A stretch of DNA of 64,000 nt from Acanthosepion pharaonis (taxonomy: Eukaryota; Mollusca; Cephalopoda; Sepiida; Sepiidae), in contig CAHIKZ030005499.1 of NCBI GenBank assembly GCA_903632075.3, forward strand, positions 2,279,501-2,343,500, given 5' to 3'. The position numbers were made by a program, and so were the translations under genes. The notes under the pieces were generated by a model. The model had not been told where the DNA came from, made no database searches, and saw only the letters and a program-made list of their open reading frames with translations. Below, one piece after another: positions 9,655-20,870 of the stretch (its first letter is position 1; the number at the start of each line of letters is the position of its first letter).

Positions 9655-10905
9655 TTCTATCCATATACTGGAGGTTTGCTGCCAGTACATGTTCTGGATT
9701 ATTCTAATATCTTTCCCAAATATGTTATCGTTACATACTGGAACAAAAGTAAACTAATTAATCAGTTATATAATATTGTATTTTAAAATATGAAATTGCC
9801 TTAACGAAACCTTTTATTTGAACAAGGAAGATTTTTAAAATCAACTTTATTAGTAGTGAATTCAGTTTTGTTTATTTTTCCGTCTGATTTTCTAGGATGA
9901 GGAGATATTGTTGTTTACATTCGTACTAATGTCACCATCTTCCGTACCTTACAAGCTTCTTCAGTGTTTTATTATACACTGCTTCAAAATAGATCTCTTT
10001 CTAATTCACTCTATATGTTGACCGGATGTGAACACTAAGAAATCAAAATCTAAAATAAAAATGTCCTCCGCGATTCTGTGCATCGCATCTGGCCCACCAA
10101 ACAAATCACCTCAAAAAATATAAAATAAGTTTCTAAGTTTGTGGCTGTCATCAATGGATCCTGATTCTTTTTCTTGTCTAACGTCCCTTCCGATTTTTGT
10201 ATATTAATTCATTTTCTATCCATATGCAGGCAGTTTGCTGTGAGTATATGTTCTGGATTATTCTAAGATCCTTCCCAAATATGTCATGGTTACATACTTA
10301 CTGGTACAAAAGTAGATTAATTAATCAATTATATATTTTATTTTAAAATATGAATTTGCCTTAACGAAACCTTTTATTTGAACAAGGAATTTTTTTAAAA
10401 ATTAACATTATTGAATTCTGTTTTATTTATTTATTTATTTTCCTGTCTGATTTTCTAGAATGAGGAGATATCTTTGTTTACATTCATACTAATGTCCCCA
10501 TCTATATTATCGTCATAATGTTTCAGTCGTGCCTTCCTTACCTTCGTCAGTGTCTTTTGTACCCTACTTCAAAATAGATCTTACTGATTCATGTAAACGC
10601 TAAGAAAAATATTAAAGAATTCATCCTCTGCGCAGGGGCTCCGGGCATCACATCTGGTTCACAAAATAACCCCTCCCCCCAAATATAAAATATCTCATGT
10701 TAATAAGTTTGTTGCTGCCATTAATGAATCCTGATTCTTTTTCTCAGAATCGCCTCACTGTGTAGTTTGAATAATTCCGGTGAGAAGATACATACTGGTC
10801 TTACACCCCTTTCTACTTTTTTGTTTATATCTGCTGAACTGATTTTCTATACATATGCAGGGAGTTTCCTTCTAGTATTATTTCTAGATTATTCTAATAT
10901 CCTTC
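9655..10905. repeat. Tandemly duplicated ~560-bp block next to LINE sequence
   Basis: A block starting TTTCTATCCATAT at 9655 and running to about 10174 is repeated from 10213 to about 10744 with moderate divergence. A third partial copy starts near 10842. Between copies two and three (10744-10820) lies a short LINE palm-region fragment resembling 8821-8935, so the repeat unit probably originated from LINE plus flanking sequence. No open gene is present. Confidence 0.7.
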
Positions 10906-11305
10906 CTATATATGTCAAGATTACATAGCAATTCCAACAGTAATTGACAGATATTATTATTATTTTTAGTAATGCATTATTTATTTGCATGTTGGGTTGT
11001 TCCTTTTGATAACAATTGCGTACCTGTTGAATTTTTCCGTGGACAAAAGTATTGAGAGGTGGAAAAAATTCCGCTAGCATAACATAAAAGAGCACTGAAC
11101 TATTATTAATATTAAATCTCTTCTGCAGCAATGGATGCTGGGCAGTCTCTTCACAGCTGAAGAAGATACATGAAGATTCAGTGTTGTAATTCTATCGACT
11201 AATGTTGAGAATTCTGGGGAGAGAACACATGAACAAGGAAAAGATTTTAAAGAAAACAAGAATTACAAGGAAGATTATACTTACAACCAAAAATAGAAAG
11301 TTGAA
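10906..11305. other. Unassigned sequence
   Basis: No gene is recognised. Minus-strand ORFs of 60-80 aa have no motif. Confidence 0.35.
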
Positions 11306-11815
11306 GTAGGCCATATCACGTTGAAACACCGGTTCTCGTACCGGTTTTCAGTTAGTCCGAGGGCTGCAACTCCAACTGGAATTGTTGATGTGCCACATTT
11401 TGAGATTTCGATTTCAAGGTCCTTGTATTTTGATAGTTTTTTGAAGATCTTCAAAGATACATTACAGCCTACAGGGACTACCATGTCAGTACGAAGGCTC
11501 ATCGAAGTTAATCAACGTCACTCCTGGTCAGTACCTAGATGGGTGACCGTTTGGGAATATCAGATGATGTAAGCTTGGATGTGCGGGTGGTGTAATGGAT
11601 AACGGATCGGAATTGGAAATCGGAGAATCGTGTTCCAATTTCAGTCTTGTTCATTCTATTCACTTACGCGCAAAAACTCTTGAATCCACTTCTTCTCCCC
11701 CAAGCTATGGGTTAATTAGTAGGATTTGTATCAGTAAATCTAAAAATATTTTCTGTCTTTAAATAACCAGAAAAGGGTTGATAAGACGTAAAAGACAAAT
11801 CAATCAATCAACAGC
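11306..11815 (+). mobile_element. 5S-tRNA chimeric SINE, interrupted by LINE sequence (copy 3)
   Basis: The 5' end of a 5S-like head (GGCCATATCACGTTGAAACA at 11311) stops after GTTCTCGTAC at about 11342. The remainder resumes at about 11500 (TCATCGAAGTTAATCAACGT, then GTACCTAGATGGGTGACC). The tRNA-like part GGTGGTGTAATGGATAACGG and a body follow, ending in an ATCA-repeat tail (AAATCAATCAATCA) near 11810. Length without the insert is about 350 bp. Confidence 0.8.
11345..11500 (-). pseudogene. LINE C-terminal fragment inside the SINE 5S head
   Basis: The minus-strand ORF 11281-11502 reads KKLSKYKDLEIEI, then STIPVGVAALGL. The 'K(Y/W)xDLxxE...xxxxP(V/I)VVGALG' arrangement is common just before the end of many invertebrate LINE reverse transcriptases. 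The piece separates the two parts of the 5S-like head. Confidence 0.6.
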
Positions 11816-11829
11816 TGAAGCAGATGCAA

Positions 11830-12300
11830 GCGAAGCAGGACACGGCGGATACTACTTATCCATGGATTTGTGTAAATGAATGGCAGAATGGGGGCAAAAA
11901 GAGTTGAAACTTTCTGAAAGAAACAGACGACAGGAAGGGAGCTGTGATCGAACACGTTCTGACGGGACAAGGTACAGACAAAAAGAAGTCAACATTGGTA
12001 GTTAATGCTAGCTCGAAATTTACATCTTTATATACTTCCTGTCCTCGGCTGACGTAACCCACATCACGATGTGAGTTACGACAGACGAAATTTCTCGGAT
12101 ACATAATGAGAAAAGAGAACCTGGAGAATCTAAAACTCATAAGAACAGAAGCAGAGGAAACAGCGAGTAATATGCTTAACAAGTTTGTGTGAAAGGATGA
12201 ACAAAGTGGGATGGTAAATTGTCAACGGGACGAAAGTAAATCGTCAAAAGTTATTTAGGAAGTTGTGGAGAGCCAACGCTCGCGCGTGTTGTGAAGGAAC
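11830..12300 (+). pseudogene. LINE 3' tail fragments (two degraded pieces)
   Basis: Around 11870-11960 and again at 12085-12280 the + strand carries the LINE tail: FLGYIMRKENLENL near 12090-12135, then GGAAGTTGTGGAGAGCC at 12259-12275. Both are broken by stops and the first is very degraded. Confidence 0.6.
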
Positions 12301-12544
12301 ACGGCACGAAAAAATAAGTAATGGGACACGTTATTTTCGGAGCGCTATTCGTGTGTGTATTTATGTGTGTGACAGACATATAGAGGGTCTTTGGTGAAGT
12401 CACTATGCACTTATATTTTTATTAACAGACATGTTACAATATGAAATATAAGAGGAGAATATGAATGAAAATTATAAACTACGTTGAAAGTGATGCCCGT
12501 TAGTATCAATACAGGTTTGGATCCTTCTTGTTTTGTTTCGAAAC
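12301..12544. other. Unassigned sequence
   Basis: Nothing recognised. Confidence 0.35.
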
Positions 12545-12612
12545 ACAGTTTTGTTGTTTAAAATGTCTTTTTAGTCTGTGAGGATATTGTTCAGCTTTCA
12601 TATAAGAGGACT
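12545..12612 (-). pseudogene. Short LINE fragment
   Basis: TCTGTGAGGATATTGTTCAG followed by CTTTCATATAAGAGGAC repeats, with small changes, the sequence at about 8377-8416 in the LINE relic. Its right end abuts the mariner-type piece. Confidence 0.55.
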
Positions 12613-12924
12613 TCAAGTTTTGTATGGGAAGAGTTTTAATTTTTTGCTGACGGCCTTATGAGCAATTCCAAGACCAATATCTTTTTGTTGCGCTAACTTT
12701 CGTAATGATTTTCGTGAACTCTTTTTCACACTGTCAGAAATATCGGAGAGTTTCTCCTCCGATAGCTCTGTAGACCTTCCGCAACGTTTGTCATCGTCTG
12801 CTAATCCTGTTTCCGGAAATTTATCAACAAGCTTACGAACTACGCTGCGATATAGAACAAGTGTATTTGAAAATGGATCAGTATTGACCCAAGCTCTTTC
12901 GGCCACTTCTTTAGTCATTTTCAA
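12613..12924 (-). pseudogene. mariner-type transposase N-terminal domain
   Basis: A 103-aa open frame matching the N-terminal helix-turn-helix region common in insect/invertebrate mariner-like transposases: an AWVNT..FSNT segment, VVRKLVDKFPETGLADDDKR, a GRSTELSEEKLSDISDSV stretch, then SRKSLRKLAQQKDIGLGIAHK. The Gly-Arg-(Pro/Ser) linker between the two HTH units is visible. No catalytic DDE domain follows downstream on the minus strand, because LINE sequence takes over at 12612. It is therefore a truncated remnant, although this portion is uninterrupted. Confidence 0.75.
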
Positions 12925-13765
12925 GGAGGTTGTTATTAGGTGTTGCTAATTTCTAAAAAAAAATGTAAGAATGTTGGAAAAAACTAAATAAAAAATTCAT
13001 CAAATTTTTATTGTCTGTCTTATTCAACGAAACATGTATAAAAGAAGCGTTGCTACCTCAAATAAATAAGTAAATACGTCTAGGGAGAATTCGGAAGAAT
13101 GTTATTTTTTTTAATTTTCCAGAAAGATATCATGTTAACAAAGTATACAAATGTGTTACACGCCTTCTCTCTGACATGGAAAAAGAAATCTAGTGGATGT
13201 TAAAAAGGAAAAGTTTTCTTTACTCACAAATCCAGCGCCTCATTGACGTCACGAAAGAATTTCTTTTTAAAGCATCTCTCTAAAAACTGTGCTTTACACA
13301 AACTGGATTTAAATGACTGACTGTTAAGGTCAAACGTAGTACTTATTGGGGAAGAGAATTTAGTGAGTTGATTTTTTAGCGGCATATCAACATCTCTATG
13401 GGTTATTTAATGCCGAAATCTAAATATTTTGAGCACAATTTTATGGCTTCAACTAGATATATTTTGAACGCAATTGTATGCCTTCAACTACAGATAAAAT
13501 ATGTTGTTGATCATTTTACTTTTAAAATGTATTGTTGGTATTTTTATTATATTGTTTTTGTTTGGGAGGGTCACTATTTGGCCATAGCTGGGACCCCCCT
13601 AACAGGTGCTTCCTTGGGTCTGGATGTAAATGGGAACAACAGCAATTAAGAGGTGATTCTACGTTCCTCAAAATATTAAATCTCCCGATTAGGGACCTTG
13701 CAGCCGGATGTAGTTTATCGTCATAACCAGGAATAGGAAGGAAAGTTAACCTAACAGAGCGAATG

Positions 13766-13768
<3 letters not shown>
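12925..13768. other. Unassigned AT-rich sequence
   Basis: No gene is seen. ORFs of 64-83 aa lack recognisable domains. Confidence 0.4.

Positions 13769-13796
<28 letters not shown>
13769..13796. repeat. (GT)n microsatellite
   Basis: Fourteen GT dinucleotides. Confidence 0.95.
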
Positions 13797-13801
<5 letters not shown>

Positions 13802-14830
13802 TAGCCTTCTTTGTATGTATGTGTGTGCAACACTTCATACGAAAGATTGGGAGAAACCTACACTTTGAGAAGAGTTTTTTTGCTGATTTTGATAGAATTA
13901 TTCAGTCTGTATTTATTCAAGTAAGCCGAAGGTATTGCATGCTGGGTCCTTTATATGTTGTGTTCAATTTTACATATGGTTCGCTGAGAACTGAAGAGTC
14001 TACTGGATGGGAAACGAGACACGTCCTATCTTTCTTTTTGTGGCATAAAAGATAAAAAGGCTGAGAGTAACGTGGCGGTCTTGCATTGCACTACGGTCCA
14101 AAAATAGTCCCCTTTTGGAAACGTCTCAAGTGCCAAGTAAAAAAGAAAAAAAAGAAAGTAAGACTTTTTCGTCGATATAGTGTTTGTGACAACGTCATTT
14201 AACAGTCGTTAGCAGAATTTCTTTGGCAGGCAAGAGAGGTAATCCCACAGTATTATTGCTTGCTATATTCGTTGGGATTTAAAAGGTCTACTATAATGGA
14301 GTTAAGGAGATAAATTCGAAATCGGTGTGTGGAAACGATTGAACATTTATTATCTATGATATTTACTAAGCTTTGTGATACGATCTTGTGAAGCATTGCG
14401 CCCAGCTAGACCGTTGCAAAATGCTGAAGATAAGACTTGAAATATTAAAAGTTAAGAAAAACAAATGGAAATAAGGAAGAAAGAAAGCAAGAACTGAACG
14501 CAGAGGCAAAGAAAGAGAAGATGTAAAAATAAATTCAAACTCTTTAGGAAGATACATACACAAGAAAAATGAAACAGCAGAATACAGAAATTTAAAATAT
14601 ATAAATTGATATTTGTTCTTAATTTTTCTTAATTTTTTTTTCTTGAACTCAAACAATAAATGTTTTTAAGAGCAAGACACATTGTCTGTCTGTGTGTTTG
14701 TTTGTCAACGTTTGATTGCCAAGGGAGACAATTCTCACTAAAGAAATCGGAGTATATAAATAAATATTCCTTTTTTTCTTATTGTTGTTGTCATATATAT
14801 CAGTATGTTCTATTTTAAATATTTTTAATA
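13797..14830. other. Unassigned sequence
   Basis: No recognised gene. The minus-strand ORF at 14366-14656 is Phe/Leu-rich from A-rich sequence. Confidence 0.35.
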
Positions 14831-15090
14831 AAAATAAAATAATCTGCTCGGACTACTCACTGTTGCTAGGGATATTATTAAAAATAAAATAATCTGCTCG
14901 GACTACTCACTGTTGCTAGGGATATTATTAAAAATAAAATAATCTGCTCGGACTACTCACTGTTGCTAAGGATATTATTAAAAATAAAATAATCTGCTCG
15001 GACTACTCACTGTTGCTAGGGATATTATTAAAAATAAAATAATCTGCTCGGACTACTCACTGTTGCTAGGGATATTATTAAAAATAAAAT
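14831..15090. repeat. 50-bp tandem repeat, 5 copies
   Basis: The unit (AAAATAAAATAATCTGCTCG, then GACTACTCACTGTTGCTAGG and GATATTATTA) is repeated at 14831, 14881, 14931, 14981 and 15031, followed by a 10-bp partial. Copies are essentially identical; the third has TTGCTAAGG instead of TTGCTAGGG. Confidence 0.98.
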
Positions 15091-15170
15091 AAATTAAATT
15101 TTAAAAGTCTCTCCTTTTAACAGTTTACAGAGTTGTATTTGTTGTTCACATTTAATTTTTGCTTATATAA

Positions 15171-15221
15171 AAATAATAATAATAATTATTATTATTACTA
15201 TTATTATTATTATTATTATTT
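15171..15221. repeat. (ATT/AAT)n microsatellite
   Basis: AAT repeats switching to ATT repeats. Confidence 0.9.
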
Positions 15222-15470
15222 ACGAATAGATAATTTTAGACCATGGAGTCGACAAAGTGATGGAGTCGTTGCGGGAATATATCTATCCAAACACCTTCCA
15301 GAGCTATCCGTAGCTGAACTGTGAAGTCTCTTCAATAGAATTGAAACCTGATCAGGGGTGAGAGACAATTAATTATTTGGAAGTCAAACAAGTGTTCCCG
15401 GAAACGAATTCCATGCATACTAGGCTACCCTTGTAAGATAAAACATCACTAGCACGAATCATCATCATCA
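15222..15470. other. Unassigned sequence
   Basis: Nothing recognised. Confidence 0.35.
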
Positions 15471-15527
15471 TCATCAGTCATTTACTCAGCATTTTGCAGA
15501 CTGTGGATCAGCATGAGATATTCTTCT

Positions 15528-15740
15528 CTACAAAGTTCGATGACCAACAGAAGAGTCAAGTCGAGTCCATAAGTAGACATTATCAAGTATGCTTCTCTTA
15601 CCGGCTAACTTTCCTTCCAGGCATAACTTAACACCATGAGTTGATCTTTTGATATGACCATACAGTTGAAGTACTCTTGACTTGATAACTGATTTGGTAA
15701 TGTTGATAAAGATATGACCGCTGAGGCGTTCGTTAATCAT
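15528..15740 (-). pseudogene. LINE C-terminal remnant
   Basis: The minus-strand ORF reads RVLQLYGHIKRSTHG, then LCLEGKLAGKRS. The '(L/F)xxxGHIxR...EGKxxGxRSxGR' arrangement is typical of the end of non-LTR reverse transcriptases, just before the stop. Only this short end is preserved. Confidence 0.6.
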
Positions 15741-16200
15741 AAGTTTTATTATGTGGTTCTGGAATGTAGCAAGCTTTTGAAGTTAACACTATCGAGATTA
15801 CTGTCGTTTGATTATAGCTTATGAACGAGATATACAAACTCCATAACATAGTGATTTGCTTTCCAAGGAAAATGAAAAACAAATGACATCATATATTATG
15901 AAATGGACTAAGTCCGACAATCATTTTAATATATTTTCTATTTATACGTTATTTTTATAGATAAAAATATCTAAGTATATGTTCTGTTTATAATAAACAG
16001 TATTGACTACATTTACCGGCCTGAATGTCCTAGAAATTTCATAGAAAATACGTATCCTCCGACAGGAATCGAACTGTTCCAATGGAGGAATGTTTGCTTA
16101 GAGAAAAGAGTAAGTAAAGTTCGTTAGGATAGATGTGATCAATTTATACGTGATGGACAGACATGTTATTGACCTGTAATTTTTCGAATCATATGTTTCA
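15741..16200. other. Unassigned sequence
   Basis: Nothing recognised. Confidence 0.35.
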
Positions 16201-16890
16201 CCCATTTTTGGAAGTAGATATGTAATAACTTCAGCGATCCATTATGGGACTTAATTGGGATTATTAATAAGCATTGATAGAGTTTGTGCAAGGATTTTAT
16301 GGATTGATGACAGATTATAGAGCCAAAAATTGGGTACCTTGTCATTTCCTGGGGATTTCCATTTTAGAGATTTCGTTAGAGCTTGCCTAACACTATTCAT
16401 TGTTATATTTTCCCATTCTTGAAGAGGTTTATCCAACATTCGTTCTTCGTTGGATCCATTCTGCATTAGGGTTATTATTCCTTTGAGCAGCTTCAAAATT
16501 TCTGCACTTTTTCAATAGATGGTGGCTTTTTGACATGTATAACTGCTTTACCAATTTCCCTGTAAAATTTCTTAAGGTCTGTTTAGAATATTCTATTTTG
16601 GCGATAGAACCTACAACGCTTTTCGTATCACCTTGTTCTCTGTGTCTTTAACTACAGTTTATGTTTTAGCATTTCCTTTATTGCTGTTGGAAGAGTTTGT
16701 TGACCTGGATGACGGCCAATCCGGCATGTGTATTTGTTCGTAATCAGTGAGATTTGTAATTTTGCGTTTTATCCTCAACCGCCAAGGTGTAATTTTATTC
16801 AAGTTATCAACTTTAGAACGACTGTCGACCAAGACAAAAGACCTCGTTCTGCTCATGAGATGGGTGGGGATATATTCAAATGTCAAAGAT
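16201..16890 (-). pseudogene. LINE reverse transcriptase N-terminal region, broken
   Basis: Minus strand, from right to left: a PWRLRIKRKI stretch (16659-16886), then about 16500-16560 reads FYREIGKAVIHVKKPPSIEK, then MNSVRQALTKSLKWKSPGND followed by PNFWLYNLSSIHK (16251-16496). The WKSPGxD..xNFWL motif marks the start of the fingers domain of a non-LTR reverse transcriptase. Frames change between segments. The palm/YADD region is not adjacent, so this is a truncated copy of a LINE that looks different from the fragments at 2.3-8.9 kb. Confidence 0.75.
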
Positions 16891-17292
16891 TCAAAAGTTC
16901 ATCATCTAGTACTGCATTCAGTCGGGTAGTATAAGGACATGGAAATGGTACAGAATATAAATAACATTTAACTTACCATAAGTCGTAGTGACCTGTACCA
17001 GATGAAATGTCAGAGGTGGACATACTTTTACATTGAGGGTTATCACAAAAAAAATTCAAATTTAGCGGAAGGGTCACTAAAGAATTCATTAAACAAAGGA
17101 AAAGAAACAAAGAAAAAACAAAATAGATTAGATTTGGGGTAATTCCTCAACTTCCAAGCACCCAAAATTAAAATTTTTACTTAAAGAAAAAAGTCAGACA
17201 AAAAGCAGAACTTTGTCGGATTAGTCCACCTGTCCATATGCGAACGGGGGAAAGAGTGAGAGAGATTTTTTTTTAAATCACTCGATACTATC

Positions 17293-17294
<2 letters not shown>
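16891..17294. other. Unassigned A-rich sequence
   Basis: No gene is seen. Confidence 0.35.
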
Positions 17295-17347
<53 letters not shown>

Positions 17348-17348
17348 G
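17295..17348. repeat. (CA)n(TA)n microsatellite
   Basis: CA dinucleotides switching directly to TA dinucleotides. Confidence 0.95.
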
Positions 17349-18614
17349 GACAAAGATACATTATACCGAGTTAAAAAGTATCGAAGGTTCCACTGGAAGT
17401 ATGAAAAAGAAAACAAAGTTTTAAAATATAGATAATCAAAAATAAAAGAGTAAAAGACAAATAAAATGAAAAAAATTAAAGTTAAATAAAATCAAAGAGA
17501 CTTAAAATGAAATTAAAGAAAAAAAAGATGTAATTTCAAATTGTGTAAAATTTAGCGTAGCTTACATGTTGAAAAGGCGAACACAGAATGCCGACAAATG
17601 TTCAACTTTCCGACGCCAATGAGAGTGATACTTACCATGTTTTATAAGGTAGATCAGCTCCTCCCTCACCAAAGTATTCATTAAACAAAGGATAAGAAAC
17701 AACAAAATAGATTTTACATTTATTATTATATTATAACTGTTGTTGTTATTCTTGTTTTGCCTTATATAACGATTTACTAAGCGTAGCTTGGATGCGATAC
17801 AATGGCCGAAAGTATGAAGCATTCGGTGATAATCGAACTCACTGCTCACTCGTAAATGACCAAGCAAGACGAGCTTGCAAACCCTTTTATGCAATGTCCA
17901 AGTTTCCTTGAAATGCATATTCAGAATTATTCATACCCATACCTTACACAAAGGAAATGGCAGCTGTACATGTAGGTATTCGAGTTTAATCTCTTACATT
18001 AAAGAGTTCCTCACTTCCTTTAAAACGAACGTAAACAAGGTTAGTATGGTATCGTGGAGGTTAAAGATTGTGATTGACTACAAGGAAGTGAGAGGCTGCA
18101 AAGCCATAAAAAGGGCAATTTCAACTACTGGTTAGACAAGAAATTCAAGAATTGCCACACAGAATCAAAAGAGAGTAATTTAATGTATCACGAGATGTAA
18201 AAAAATATTCTTCAAATATGGCAAAAATAATCTAACGATCACCATCAAGAATCATTTGATCTTTCTCATATACTCTTGTATAAGCCGACTTTAATGAAAT
18301 CCCTGAATTTTGGGGGCATGAATTTTAAGCACTCCAGAAAAAAAATTACCTGTATAGTGCAACCGGTCACTGAACTTCTTCTAAAATATTGCCTATGTAT
18401 AAGTGCGAGCCCCTATATTTGGCGTAAAAACTCATCATAATAATCACAATAACTCGCACTATTAGTCAGTTATGTGCCATGCATGATACACAATTAGACG
18501 ATCATGTATTTTTCGATACATGACTGACGAGGCAGATGTTTTCCTGCAGTAGGTTGCCATTCCTTTCTGCGGTAGACCAGTTGCCATCCAAGGCTATAGA
18601 ACTCGGTCTGTCCT
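17349..18614. other. Unassigned sequence
   Basis: No supported gene. The 118-aa minus ORF (17562-17918) has no recognisable domain. The stretch 18250-18420 (GTATAAGCCGACTTTAATGA; GTATAAGTGCGAGCCCC) resembles a repeat with inverted ends, but I could not define borders. Confidence 0.3.
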
Positions 18615-18745
18615 GCTATTTGCCCATTGCTGTGGAGAGAAGAGAATTCATACCTATTCCAAGAGTATTAGCACGTTAAGGAATGTAATGGATTCGACTG
18701 GAATTCCTCGATCCGAGCCGCTATCCATTACTCCACCGTATTTCA
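18615..18745 (-). mobile_element. SINE fragment (copy 4)
   Basis: The minus strand carries GGTGGAGTAATGGATAGCGG, the tRNA-like head phrase of the SINE family, then the body ending at CCACAGCAATGGGC. The 5S-like head and the 3' tail are missing. Confidence 0.75.
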
Positions 18746-18806
18746 GTAAACACTGAATTTTGCACAATGCTTCAAACCAGGTATATGTAACCTCGTCTCG
18801 CTTTTG

Positions 18807-18874
18807 AGAAACGAGATTTGGGTAAAGATTCAAGCTTTTGCGAAACGAGATTTGGGTAAAGATTCAAGCTTTTG
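18807..18874. repeat. 34-bp tandem duplication
   Basis: GAAACGAGATTTGGGTAAAG plus ATTCAAGCTTTTG occurs twice in direct succession with no change. Confidence 0.95.
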
Positions 18875-20100
18875 GCCATGAATATTTTTTAGTCTGATGA
18901 GGCAAAAATTAAACTTAGAGCAGAGAGTCTTTGCCTTTTACTAGTGAAAAAAAGAGTTGGTTAAGTTTTCAACGCAAAGAAAACTGTTCCAACAGTCAAG
19001 CTTGATAACGCCAGTACTGTCTCAGTGAAAATGTTTCTCACTTCCGTGAGATTGGTAGCCTAATTAAAATAGATGTGATAATGAAAAACGAAACGAAAAT
19101 TCAGATTTTCTTTTTTACCGAACCCTCATTCTGCCAAAATACTTGTATAAGAAGATCATTGAACCCTTCCAACAAAACACTGACTCAAAACATGTCACAA
19201 GCTCGCCAGGAAAATATGGTTCAAAGCTAATACTATCAAAGTTTTAAAGCAACCAAATCAAAGACAATACCTAACTGAAAATTTGTGGAAAGTACTGACT
19301 ACATTAGAAATAACGAGAAGACATTTCAGACATGGAAAAGGACATGGAAACGTTAACAAATGTGGGTTGGACTAAAGTAATTGCTAAAACTTGAAATTCT
19401 AATGAAGCTGAAACGATATATTGAAACATGTAAAATGAAAATAAAGTTTTTCCTACTTGTTTCTAATTCAATCATAAAATAGTATCGAAGCGAAATTTTA
19501 ACAGATCCCTAACTGAAACTTTTTCGATCTGCAATTTAGAAAACATGAACAAGGCTGAAAATAATAAATATATTAATACCAAGAATAAAAGACCAAGAAG
19601 AAAAAAAAAAAGAAAAAATTCAAGAACTCTGGAAAAAATCTCTACTGCAAAGGAATCTCTTAAAGTGAAAGTAGTTGCATTTTTACAGCACTGTTCAAAA
19701 CTGGCATGAAAGGAATGGTGACTCGAAAGAGATTGTTTCTCAAATATAAAGATATTCAGGCGAGACAAACTCTTGCAAATCATCAGTGGCGCTACAGATA
19801 TCAGAATATATTGAAACCAATATAGAATTTTGAAATCAAAATTCAGTTGAAAACATCATGAGATCTAAGCTTTAAAATCCCTACAGGAAAATTCATATTC
19901 TCAGAATTCTGTTTGAAAAATAATCACGCCTTTATTGAGTTAAAGAAAGAGGAAGAATAGAAAGACAAACAAGAAATAAGAGTAAAACCAAATGGGAATA
20001 TTTATGGGGAGATAACTGAAAGAAAGAAACGTGAGGAAAAGTTATTACATGAAAGTAAAGACATCTAAAAAGAACGAAAAATGTTGAGGAAAAGAAAGTT
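18875..20100. other. Unassigned A-rich sequence
   Basis: No gene is recognised. The 103-aa minus ORF at 19472-19783 is hydrophobic with a Phe/Leu-rich run arising from an A-rich tract, with no family match. Confidence 0.35.
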
Positions 20101-20153
20101 TAATAATAATAATAATTATAATAATAATAATAATGATAATAATAATAATAATA
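20101..20153. repeat. (AAT)n microsatellite
   Basis: Imperfect AAT repeat. Confidence 0.9.
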
Positions 20154-20701
20154 AATGATCAAGAAGAAGAAAACAAGAAGGAAAGCGACAGGAAAAAAGA
20201 TGAAGAGAAAGTGACGATAATAATAAATATTAAATTAAAAGAGAATGCTAAGAAGATGCAGATGAAAAGGAAGATGGAGATCATGACACCGCTCTTTTAA
20301 AAGATTGCTATGATGAGAATAAGGACGAAGTTGAAATGTTTTTGTTTTTTTAAATACGACAAGGAAGAAAAAAAAATGGAAAAAAGTTTCAGTTGCACCT
20401 ATTTATTTTTTTATCTGTCTCTTTTTTTTTTTTTTTTGTCTCGTTTCTTAACAAGCAACGACGGAAAATGAACACCTTAATGACGCAGCAATCAGTCGAT
20501 TGTTAACAAAACTAATTCAGATCACTCTGATGTCTGAGGAAATTTAACTCTTTTGAGTAGGAATGAGGGGAAGAGCAGGCCCAAAAAAAACAACTTAACG
20601 GAAAATGGGAAAGAAAAAAAAAATAACCAAAGTAAAGAAAGGAATGGAGGTCAAGAAGGAAAGTCATGATTCTTATAATTCAACTTTTCAACGTTTAAAA
20701 G

Positions 20702-20703
<2 letters not shown>
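20154..20703. other. Purine-rich sequence without a gene
   Basis: AG-rich, with a poly-T run near 20425. No coding signature. Confidence 0.4.

Positions 20704-20792
<89 letters not shown>
20704..20792. repeat. (TA)n microsatellite
   Basis: About 44 TA dinucleotides. Confidence 0.97.
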
Positions 20793-20796
<4 letters not shown>

Positions 20797-20870
20797 CGTA
20801 GAGTCAAATCAGAGTTGTATGTAAGTGTGTGCATATGTCTGCATACATGCTGAATGTTCACGAACTTCAC

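Noticed and set aside
17562..17918. 118-aa minus-strand ORF as a host gene
   Set aside because: No recognisable domain, ends in a low-complexity Asn run, and no splice or promoter context could be argued.
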